This document shows, piece by piece, positions 52,298 through 61,166 of a DNA stretch of 64,000 nucleotides. This stretch comes from Nannochloris sp. 'desiccata' (taxonomy: Eukaryota; Chlorophyta; Trebouxiophyceae; Chlorellales; Chlorellaceae). The notes beneath the pieces were generated by a model, which did no database searches, was not told the DNA's origin, and saw only the letters and a list, made by a program, of their open reading frames with translations. The DNA is taken from positions 248,001 to 312,000 of the forward strand of contig JAGTXX020000009.1 in assembly GCA_019044685.2 (NCBI GenBank), written 5' to 3'. Position 1 is the first letter of the stretch. The number at the start of each line of letters is the position of its first letter. A program made the position numbers and the translations under genes.

Positions 52298-53629
52298 ATG
52301 GCTAACCAGCTGCAACCTATGCTTGGTTTCATTGCTGTTGTCGCCCTTCTCGTCTCCGCTGCCTATGCGCAGATCTTTGCTCGCGGTACGTTTACATGCA
52401 TTTACAACACATGCTTAGTTATTAAGCCACGTTATCAACTCATTATACCATTTTTCTCTACCATGCATGCAGATTCGGTTTTCTTGCCTGATCCTCCCAT
52501 CGGAGATGCTTTGCCCGACGAGGCACCAACCTTTACTGTTTCTGACTTTGCTGACTCCCCCGGGCCTGAGCTACCCCTTGAAACTGCCGTTTTGGGATCT
52601 CTGGATACTTCTACGGGTGACTTTGGTTCCTCCGAGCCTACACATGCAGCTGCTGCCGAGGAAGAGATGGACGATGAGGAGGAGGGCGCTTGTTGCAATG
52701 TGCCCCCTGCCACAGTCATCGGCGCAGTAGGTTTGGATGGAGGAATACGGAATGGAACGTCCAGCCAAGATGTTGAAGGTACTGCTATTTGCGGAGCCAA
52801 CAGTCTCCAGTCTTCAAACTTCATCGATGTAGGGCTTGCCACCGTTGTCTATATCTTTATTTTATTTTTGATTTCTTTGTTCTACTTTATTAGATGAAGC
52901 AACGATCCTTTCTCGCAAATTCCATTCCTATTTTCTTCTCTATAGGCATGCTCTCTAGTTTCAGTCTGGCGCACTGGTTTAGAGACAGCCTGCTCCGGCT
53001 GGATTGCAGGCGATCGTTACATTGCCACCGCTGGTCATTGCCTGTATAACAAAGAAAGAGATGGTTTCGTTCGATCAGTCCGTATCTACTGCAACGCTAA
53101 TGCCGGCTGTAGAGGACCCCTGACTACCATTGCTGCATCCTTTTCGGTAACAAGCAAATGGGCGAATGGAGATACCAGGTACTCAAACCCCTGGGACGGT
53201 GGCATTATTAAGACTCGTGCCGTCTTGCCCTATAGGCCAGTGACTTGGGGTGCGCGCATCGGAAATTACCGGACCAACGTGTTGGTGGCTGGATACCCTG
53301 GACAGGAGAAGAACATTCCTAATTCTCCTTGCCAGAGATATCCTGAATACGATACGTGTACTCAGTTTGCTAGTCGGGGAACGATGTCAGGTCAGCTTAC
53401 CGATGGGTTCTTCACGCCCGACATTGATGCATGCAAGGGTCACAGTGGAAGCCTTATGTATGACAGAGAACAGGGATGGGTGACTGGAATATGGGCAGCC
53501 TTTACTTATGAGCCTTGTGCAAATTATGCAGTACCTCTGCGGGTAAATGACGTTGACAACGGGTGCAATCACCCTGGCGGTGGTGTAGGACTTAAGTGTT
53601 TGGCTGCTGCTGCTGATCGCAGTGGCTGA
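52298..53629 (+). CDS. Secreted trypsin-like serine protease with acidic propeptide
   Basis: Three exons: 52298-52385, 52473-52828, 52946-53629, with introns 52386-52472 (GTACGT...TGCAG) and 52829-52945 (GTAGGG...TATAG); about 375 residues. A signal peptide (QPMLGFIAVVALLVSAAYA) is followed by an acidic propeptide-like region (EEEMDDEEEGACC). The S1 domain has IATAGHC (His about 179), NPWDGGI (Asp about 232) and CKGHSGSL (Ser about 315), with many cysteines, in the style of V8/glutamyl-endopeptidase-like proteases. Exon 1 to 2 gives QIFARDSVFLPD. The second join is less certain but is in frame and leads directly to ACSLVSVWRTG. A decayed tandem copy follows downstream. Confidence 0.8.
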
Positions 53630-54347
53630 TCACTGTTCAATAACCGTGATGCTTTATAAACTCCGATTTTCTTTCCAGGAAGCCGTTCAAAGCAAATTTT
53701 CTAACTGGAATAAAAGATAAAGTAAGAGAGGCAGTTAGTGTGCGTCAAAAGGATTCCTTGGAAGAAGGTGACACTTTTGCCTTGAAAGTCAAGGCCATCC
53801 TTTGCTTGATGCATAAGATTGGACTGTCTTTTAAGTTGTAAGTACTCTCGACGAAAACAACACACCATATTATCTATAACTGTGAACACACTAATCTGGC
53901 TTGTCACCGTTGCCGCCACCCTCCTCGTCCTACAGCCTCTGCACAGATCTTTGCTAATGATTAGTGCAAGTGCATCTCTTGTTATCAAGATAGGTTTCGA
54001 ATTTTGGAATTTCTCCTTTTATCTTATACCGTGCAGACAGCACCCCCTTATGTGAACCTACCGTTGGCGATGCAGTCCGTGACGAGGCCCCAGTTTTCGT
54101 CGCTGATTTAAATCCACTCCCTTCCCAGAGCAAAGATTTTTGAACTATTTGATATATTTGATTCGTGGGTACTAGATTGAGTTCTGAGGTTGTAAAAGGT
54201 GTGCGGAAACATGTCCAACAACCCAGAGGGCGGTGGTGTTGGCGGTGGTATTTCCTTTCTTATAAGTTTCATTTCCACCAGCCCCCAGATTCAATATACC
54301 ATATATCATGCAATCCCATAACTTTCATAAGTGTGGTAACTATTGCG
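53630..54347. other. Spacer with a decayed copy of the protease gene
   Basis: Between the protease and EamA genes. Most of it (53774-54143) is a truncated duplicate of the protease 5' part, listed separately. The rest is the presumed promoter of the transporter gene. Confidence 0.5.
53774..54143 (+). pseudogene. Truncated duplicate of the protease gene's 5' end
   Basis: Stretches match the upstream protease gene in order. The TTTGCC(T/C)TGAAAGTCAA-like promoter segment at 53776-53791 resembles 52141-52156. A signal-peptide-like region precedes CAGATCTTTGCT at 53942-53953, identical to 52370-52381. An intron-like gap follows, and after GTGCAG at 54029-54034 comes a frame reading EPTVGDAVRDEAPVF, matching DPPIGDALPDEAPTF of the gene. 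A stop at 54141-54143 and the absence of any protease domain show that it is dead. No intact ATG is seen at the start. Confidence 0.6.
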
Positions 54348-55721
54348 ATGCGTGTAGATTTTATCAAGCCAAGGCTGCATTTGATCGCTTATCTTTCTGA
54401 AAGCAAATCTTTCAAAAAGCTACATCAACCACTCCTACATACCTCTAAAAATCCAAAATATAGATCTTTATCAAGTAAATGCAATGCAAGCGGAAAGGAA
54501 AACTCTGCGGCAGGCAGCATCGTCAATTCCCGAATTACCGACCGGCCGTCATCACCACAGCTGCCAGAACCTCAAGAAGGCAACAGCTTCCTGATAGGAA
54601 ACGCATATCTACTCGTAGTCTCAGTCTTATGGGGTTCTTATACCCCTGCTTTGAAGGCTATCTTCAATTCTCCAGGAGCCCCCTCACCTCTCGTCATTGC
54701 CGCTTCTCGTGGTTTGCTACAAGCCTTACTTCTAGGCACTGCGGTCGCTATTGGAGCTAGTTTAGCGAATAAAAAGAATACAATAGGAAATATTAATGAA
54801 GAAAATGACGGTGTAAATGCAAGACCACTGTTACAATCAGCATCGCCACCACCTTCCCCAGGTACCTCCGCCCCCATGTTGCTTGGCCTCCCTCCAGTCG
54901 TTGCTGGAGCAATAGAAATTGGCATGTACAACACTGCAGGCACCTTGCTACAAACGTGGGGTTTGTCACTTAGCTCTGCTACCCGCGCTGCCTTTTTAGT
55001 TCAGGCCACTGCTCTCTGGACGCCCATTTTAGCTGCTGCATTTGGCATGGCACCCTCGCCAGTACTGTGGGTTAGCTCGTTAATTGCCTTAATATCTACT
55101 CTATTAGTTACATTTGACCAGGTAGATGGGTTTAGTATAGCCTCTGTAGCCAGTGGGAGCTTTAGTTTTCAAGATTTTTTTGCCGGGGCGTCTCTTGGCG
55201 ATGCTGCCACGCTTGGTGCCGCGCTAGCTTATTCTCTTTCGACAGTGAGGATTCCAGTGTATGCTGCGCGTGTAGCTCCATTAAGGCTTGCGTTTGGCAA
55301 ATCTATCGCTCTTGCTGTGACAACAAGCGCCGCACTTCTCATAGGGCTGCTTTCTAGTGGTGGTCCCGAGAGCGGTGAAGCTCTGTTCTCTACAGCCTCT
55401 TTAGCATCATTCTGGCCCGGTTGCTGCGATCAAAAGCTGGTATTTTACCTTATAGCATGGTCTGCAGTTGGTCCTGGGGCTCTTTCAGCGTATTTACACG
55501 TCAAAGGGCAGAGTTTAGTAGGGCCAACTGATGCTCAAGTGGTATTTTCTGCGGTGCCCCTGTGGTCCGCGGTGATTGCAGCAATCGTTCTTCCTGGAGA
55601 AACAGTGGGGCCGTTGGCTTGGTTGGGAGGCGGAGGATTACTACTAGCAGGACTTGTGGCAGCGTTAGATCCGGCTAAAGGGGGTAGGAAGAATAATAAT
55701 CGAATGGGGGAAGAAAAATAA
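54348..55721 (+). CDS. EamA-type drug/metabolite transporter, probably organellar
   Basis: Single exon of 457 residues from the first ATG with a sensible leader (54348); the frame stays open upstream but without another good start. Residues 1-85 form a Lys/Ser/Leu-rich leader resembling a plastid transit peptide. The core then shows paired EamA repeats: NAYLLVVSVLWGSYTPALKA and PLVIAASRGLLQALLLG in the first, and GDAATLGAALAYSLSTVRIP with VGPTDAQVVFSAVPLWSAVI in the second, about ten membrane segments in all. A Ser/Pro-rich loop separates early helices. Plant plastid EamA/WAT1-related proteins have the same layout. Substrate unknown. Confidence 0.82.
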   Translation: MRVDFIKPRLHLIAYLSESKSFKKLHQPLLHTSKNPKYRSLSSKCNASGKENSAAGSIVNSRITDRPSSPQLPEPQEGNSFLIGNAYLLVVSVLWGSYTPALKAIFNSPGAPSPLVIAASRGLLQALLLGTAVAIGASLANKKNTIGNINEENDGVNARPLLQSASPPPSPGTSAPMLLGLPPVVAGAIEIGMYNTAGTLLQTWGLSLSSATRAAFLVQATALWTPILAAAFGMAPSPVLWVSSLIALISTLLVTFDQVDGFSIASVASGSFSFQDFFAGASLGDAATLGAALAYSLSTVRIPVYAARVAPLRLAFGKSIALAVTTSAALLIGLLSSGGPESGEALFSTASLASFWPGCCDQKLVFYLIAWSAVGPGALSAYLHVKGQSLVGPTDAQVVFSAVPLWSAVIAAIVLPGETVGPLAWLGGGGLLLAGLVAALDPAKGGRKNNNRMGEEK

Positions 55722-55958
55722 ATTAATGAATATTTGACTTTTTTTTTTAAATGGTTTATCAAGGAGAACAGAATAACATGCGAGGTAAAAAACTATACAA
55801 AATGGAGAACACACAATAAGAGAGAAGGGTACACACAACAACAACAAGAACACCAACGAAATAAAGGCAGATGTAGAAGAAGAAATTACAACATAGAAAA
55901 AGCAGTGGTACCGACTTTGCAATGAATTGGGGGAAGCCTTAGATGGCCAATCAACCTA

Positions 55959-56525
55959 CTATTGGTAAGAATACAAAGCCTTGCGGCATTTTAGGACTCG
56001 TACTAATTCTCCTGTAACTCTATCAATAAGGAGGATCTTCTCATCAACAGAGGAGGAACCGCCAGCCCTTCCTTGTTCAACATTTTGCACTGGCGCCGCC
56101 TTGACCTCAAACGAAATAATCACACAGAAGAGCTGCTCACCAGAACCACTTTTCCCAGAAAGAGTAACAGAATAGCTCCCTGGAGGAGTAATTTCTGGGA
56201 AATTCTGCTCATAGACTATCTTTTGTGCAGCACCTTTGGAAAATGGACATGCCGTTTTTTTGCAAAAGTCGTCCGCTTGAGTATAGATTGGTAAGCCAGC
56301 TAAACGGACAAGCATGGTAATTTTGCCGTCTTCTATATCATGATCAGTGCCAACTGCTTCTATGGTGAACCTTGCGCTGTTTCCAGGGTAGATATTTGTT
56401 GGGGTTAAACTTGCATTTGTAATTTGAAATGCACCTGCTATTCCACACTGCGTCCATTTGGTTGCATGGGCGCTCCCAGTGATGTATAAAATATACAGTA
56501 GCGATAACAACTTGGAGACCGACAT
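55959..56525 (-). CDS. Secreted ML-domain lipid-binding protein, second copy
   Basis: 188 residues starting at 56525, with a signal peptide (SKLLSLLYILYITGSAHA). The mature ML fold opens KWTQCGIAGAFQITNASLTP, then IYPGNSARFTIEAVG, DGKITMLVRLAGLPIY, KKTACPFSKGA, PPGSYSVTLSGKSG and LFCVIISFEVK, with cysteines placed as in NPC2-like proteins. It shares the same motif order as the copy at 50118-50657 but is well diverged from it. An extra tail (about 45 residues) ends DRVTGELVRVLKCRKALYSYQ. Only 179 bases separate its start from that of DCAF12 on the other strand, a compact divergent promoter. Confidence 0.85.
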   Translation of the reverse strand: MSVSKLLSLLYILYITGSAHATKWTQCGIAGAFQITNASLTPTNIYPGNSARFTIEAVGTDHDIEDGKITMLVRLAGLPIYTQADDFCKKTACPFSKGAAQKIVYEQNFPEITPPGSYSVTLSGKSGSGEQLFCVIISFEVKAAPVQNVEQGRAGGSSSVDEKILLIDRVTGELVRVLKCRKALYSYQ

Positions 56526-56704
56526 TTTTATTTAAAAGGAAATGCGAAAGGACAGTTAGAACCAGGCCTTTTAAATTTTAGGCTTTGATTTTGGGCTGGC
56601 AAAACAACTTGAAGTGATCAGGGCAGCTGAGATCCCCCGCAGTAGTAAACTTTGTGTTTTCCCTGTAGCGAAAAATTCTGTAGCTACATTGGCTACAGAG
56701 CATC

Positions 56705-58395
56705 ATGCCTCCGAAGCGGAGGAAGATAAAGAATAAGGCAGCACTAAATGAAAAAGATGTCGACCTTCCGCGTGTGCCAAACTCAGCAGCAGCTATGCTG
56801 GCCTACACAGAAATAACGGGAGATTATCGCAGGTAAGCTTGGGATAAATATCCCCAATTGGCTTGAATTGTGCCTGAGCCTTGAGTGATCGCAGCATAGG
56901 TTTGTTGACCGCAAACCTTCCCCTCTTTTGTACAGGAATGGCATCAAATCCCGCACCTATGCAATCAAACAGCGTGGATTAATATCTATGCTCCGCCAGC
57001 GTGAATTTAGATCCCCAGAAGCTGACAAGGCTTTCGCATGCAAATGGCTTGACAACGACCGCATTTTAGTAGGCACTAAAGACAACAAGCTTCTAGAAAT
57101 CAACGTCAATAGTAAGTATGGCAATATCCGAGAAATTCCCCGCCCCATAGATCCTCCCCGCAACTTTTCCACGCAAAACACAGGATGGGGCAGTTGTGGC
57201 ATTCACAGCATGGATATCACCCCTTCAGGCGACCTCCTCGCTACTGGAGGCACTGACGCTGCAGACTGCGTCGTTCTACGCACCTCTGACTACTCCCCTG
57301 TCACGACTCTAATCGGACATCGAGATTGGCTCTTTGGAAACGCTTGGGTAAGCGATCGCCATCTCGTTACTGGCAGCAGAGACCGTGCCATGGCTCTCTG
57401 GACAATCAATCCTGACGAGAACAGCGGTCTACCCCCTACTGTACAAGAATACAATTATCACTCGCCGCAAATGAAGAAAAAATATGAAGGAAAAGTTAGA
57501 GAAGTGAAATATGACCGGGATTTACGCCTGGTTGTCGGTCTAGGCACCGAAGGTGTTGTCAAGTTACATGACCCGAATTTAGGTTTGAGAGTCCTACGTA
57601 CGGTAAGAAAGTGCACGTATTTTAGTATATAATCTAGTACAGTGTATTATTAAGAGGTATTCATTACCTTTTTTCCGGGGTATTACAACCAACATATAAT
57701 AAGACCTGCTTTTTTATTTCGTCGTGCAGTTGACTATCCCAAACGCTCGTGAGCTGGTCTCCATGGCAGTGCGTCAAGACCTCGTCGCAGTCGGTGGTCT
57801 CAGCCGTGTTTGTCTCTTAGACCCTCGAAAGAGAGACCCCGATGCAGTAGTCCACGAAATAGCATCCCCAGATCCATCAGAGGGCATCCGGTCCATATGT
57901 ATTTCAAATGATCTTGTAAGCTTTGGTACCGGAAAAGGAAAAATCGCCTTTTTTGACCTTCGAGCGTCGAATTGCTTGTCCATAGATGCAGAGCCTGGGG
58001 AAGAAATGCCTCCACGTCCACCAACACCTGCACCTCCTGCTACTGATGCTGCGAATACCGCTGATCAAGGTGGTGGTGGTTTAGCAAGTTTACTCGCTCT
58101 TTCCCGCTTTGAATACGGTCACCAACCCAACCAAGTTTTGCAATTAATGCGTAATGAATTGGATGAAGACGACGAAGCGCTGGATGCCTTGCCTGCGCCG
58201 AAACCCAGGCATTACTTGGAAACAGGCCCAGGATGGGTGCAAGAGAATGCAACATATTTCAGTTATTTTGGAGGGAGACGTGTCCATCATGCATGTTATG
58301 CGCACGCATGGGATCCTTCTGGTACGAGGTTGTTTGCATGCGGAGGGCCATTAGCGTTTGGATTAAGTGGAGGCTACATGGCGTTGTGGGAGTAG
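56705..58395 (+). CDS. DCAF12: DDB1- and CUL4-associated factor 12 homologue
   Basis: WD40 substrate receptor of CUL4-DDB1 ubiquitin ligases; animal DCAF12 recognises C-terminal degrons. Exons 56705-56832, 56936-57602, 57730-58395 with GT-AG introns 56833-56935 and 57603-57729; about 486 residues. The start MPPKRRKIKNKAAL is basic, like the nuclear-type N-terminus of animal DCAF12. Conserved blocks include CKWLDNDRILVGTKDNKL, GCGIHSMDI-like SCGIHSMDITPSGDLLATGG, HRDWLFGNAWVSDRHLVTGS, EGIRSICISNDLVSFGTGKG and WVQENATYFSYF, ending CGGPLAFGLSGGYMALWE, which matches the family ending closely. A Gly/Pro insertion lies near residues 370-390. Confidence 0.9.
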
Positions 58396-59257
58396 GAAGA
58401 AGAATGTTTAAAAAGAATTATAGATCGATAAATTGTTTTTTTAGTTTCCCGCCCTTGAGGAAAGCCGAGCCGAGGTCCTTATCTTATTCTAAGCCAAGAA
58501 CGGCATCTAGATGCCGTTATTATGCAATTTTACTGCTGTTATTTTTTAAGGATTTCAATTCTCTTCTTTACTGGACCTCTTTTATTTTGCACCCTTGCCC
58601 TTTTATATTATATATTTCTTGTACAAGGGGCGTTGCTGCTGTGCGGGTGGCATCCATCCTTGTACCGTCTATAGATACTTTATTAAAAAATTATGAAATG
58701 AATTTTCTCTTTGAAGATTTTATGCATGTGTTCTTTATGTTTCTTTACTTCTTTCTTCCCTTTATAGCGTTATGTACACTAACCCAACTTGCTGTTACAT
58801 CAGCCAGCCAGCACCGGCTCTTACTTTCTTTCTTTCTTTTTTCCGCTCGTCGGTATTCTCTACACTCCTTTGTTCTTCTTACTGTTTGCATTCTCTCTTT
58901 CTCTGCTCTTTACTCTTGATAATAAACTCTTTATGAGATTTAAACAAACAGTAACATATCGAAACAACGGATGGGGGACAACTAAAAGGGGGTAGGGAGG
59001 CTACAACAGACGGGAAACTATCAAATGACGAGTAAAAATAAAACTGTTATTCCTTACAACCACTTAAGATCAAGAAAGCTATAGCCAAATGCAGGCTTTT
59101 TTTTTTGTATCAATGCACACAATGGATAAAACACGAAAAAAAAGAGTACAAACTACTAATCACACGGGAAAAAAAAAAGGGGGAGGGTAGAAAGAAAATA
59201 TTTTGCTTGTTGTTTTTCTCGACTCTGTTGCCATTCTTACAAGCCTCCCACTATATG
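58396..59257. other. Spacer between convergent genes
   Basis: About 860 bases between DCAF12 and the DUF2415-type gene, rich in T runs on the + strand and A runs later. The long T-rich stretch gives a chance frame of hydrophobic residues that is not a gene. No RNA gene recognised. Confidence 0.55.
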
Positions 59258-60417
59258 CTAGCAAACAACAGCGTGTGGGAAACTACGCCTGGCTCCAGAA
59301 TCAACATGATACGCCACGATAGCCTCCTCAAGGCCGACATAAAGCCTCTTCCCACACGGTGAAAACGCCAATCCACTGATATCAGGCTCTAATTCAGGTA
59401 CCGTACTCACATGCAATATTTGCTGACGTGGCCACATTCTACCATCAGCCACATGAACTCTACCCCGATGCTCACTAAAGGCCAATACATCCAAGGGGGC
59501 CGGACTAAATCGAACATTTCGACACGCTAGTCTGGTAGAGAAATGCGATACGACTGTGTCTGTACGGTAATCCCAGACGCAAACGACACCATCTTGGAAA
59601 GCAGCTGTGAATAGGCTACCAGAGCCACAGGGGCTCCAATCACAACACATCCCCGCATCGTTATTTTCAGTATAGACTGTATTTATACGATAGCCTGTTG
59701 GAGTGGCCACATAGACGTATGTATGGCGGTTATCACCGACACAGACCATATTTTTGCCATCTGGGGATAAGGCGCAGTGGTTGATTGCTACAGGGCAGTG
59801 GACAGTGGAGATCAGCGTCCCGGTGGAAAGGGAGAAAATTTTGACGGTGTCGTCGTTATTGCACACAAAGAGACGCTGTTGGTGGGATGCATCTTGCGCT
59901 ACACGTAGAGCGTTGTTGACCGAACCGCCGCAATGGCCTTTGAAAATTGAATCGGAGGGGCCGGAGGGTGGAGGCGGGAGAGACAGGGTGTGTGGGGCAA
60001 AAGGGCTAGGTGGTGAACGGCGGATTTCTAGTTGACTACTTTGTCCACCTGCTGCTAAGTATCCATGGCGAACTGTCATGGACGTGGGCTCGAAGGGAAG
60101 CTCACAAGCAACCTCACTGCGGCCACTGTCAAGATCATGGCGGAGTATACGTCGCCGGTTTACAGCATAAATCTCTCCAGCGCGGTTGGGGCAGTGAATG
60201 AGGTCACGTAATTGCCAATGCTGGATTGTTATCTGTAAGGAAAGGATAGTTTAAAGTGACTTTTCGCAAGAGAGAAGAGAGAAAAAAGAAAAAAACTTTG
60301 CCTTACTCTTCTGGGATATGCATCTAGGTATGTCGCGAGTGAATTTTCAACATCGAGGTGTTTTGACGATGGCGCATCATTATGCCGGGTTCTAGAGAAA
60401 GGCTCAGGAGGTCTCAT
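59258..60417 (-). CDS. WD40 protein of the DUF2415 type
   Basis: Exon 1 is 60417-60307, the intron 60306-60233 (GTAAGG...TACAG), exon 2 60232-59258; 361 residues. It starts MRPPEPFSRTRHND and LDVENSLATYLDAYPRR, joins ITIQHWQLRDLIHCP, and runs through WD-like repeats (LFVCNNDDTVKIF, CALSPDGKNMVCVGDN, CDWSPCGSGSLFTAAFQDG, VCVWDYRT). The final ISGLAFSPCGKRLYVGLE is the DUF2415 hallmark of a family found in fungi and plants whose role is poorly known; one yeast member is linked to drug response. A cytosolic or nuclear scaffold role is inferred. Confidence 0.84.
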
Positions 60418-61166
60418 TGTGTTCAGAGCGTCCAAGGTTAGTAATGTCAGCAATGGTAAAGAGGAATCTGGGTTTAAACCTTGCAGACAACGGCGTCCAA
60501 GGTCCGTGATTTAATAGCTTTAGTGATTCTTTATACAGATAATGAAAGGTTCTGCAGAATTCTGCAAAGTTAATGTTGTCGAAAGAGATTAAATTTTGGG
60601 ATGCAACCTTGATAAGGTTCTCAACTCATTCCGTACAAGCTCTTCCGTGCATTCAGATCCATTTAAATTATCTGAATTTAAAATCGTGAAATGAATTTAG
60701 TGCTGTTCATTTCCCAGCGTTGGTGTTTTGGGGGATAACACAGCTGGCATGCCCCGACGGCGCCTTTTTAAAAGTCTTTCCCATTCTTTTCAGCTAACTA
60801 ACTCTCAAGTTACAAGAATGAGACGGGTTTCCAACTTATCTTAGGACATCTGTAGACAGTTTATTGACACATGAAGTTGGGGATGGAGGAGTTAATTGTG
60901 AAATTCATGGTTCCTTAATATATCGATATAGGATAGACTTGACGCATGAAGTTGGGGATGGAGGAGTTAATTGTGAAATTCAATGTTCCTTAATATATCG
61001 ATATAGGATAGACTTGACGCATGTAGTCGGGGATGGAGGAGTTAATTGTGAAATTCATGGTGCCTTAATATATCGATGTAGGATAGACTTGACTTTTTCA
61101 CTTTTCGAACAGATCTCAAATAAAAAATGAATGTAGTATGTTCTATCTCTTGCATTTAAATACATC
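60418..61166. other. Intergenic region with a 75-base tandem repeat
   Basis: About 750 bases between two minus-strand genes. Positions 60864-61088 are three tandem repeats (listed separately); the remainder is AT-rich without visible features. Confidence 0.6.
60864..61088. repeat. Three tandem copies of a 75-base unit
   Basis: Copies at 60864-60938, 60939-61013 and 61014-61088 begin TTGAC(A/G)CATG and contain GGGGATGGAGGAGTTAATTG and TTAATATATCGAT(A/G)TAGG. They differ at only a few positions. The period is a multiple of three, so one frame stays open across all copies, but that frame has no ATG and no protein-like neighbour, and it is not called a gene. The unit lies about 80 bases beyond the 3' end of the F-box gene. 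Confidence 0.85.

Noticed and set aside
58233..58919. A 228-codon frame overlapping the DCAF12 end
   Set aside because: Out of frame with the conserved WD40 sequence; its hydrophobic second half comes from T-rich 3' flanking DNA.
60864..61130. An 88-codon frame across the 75-base repeats
   Set aside because: It has no ATG in frame and is open only because the period is divisible by three.
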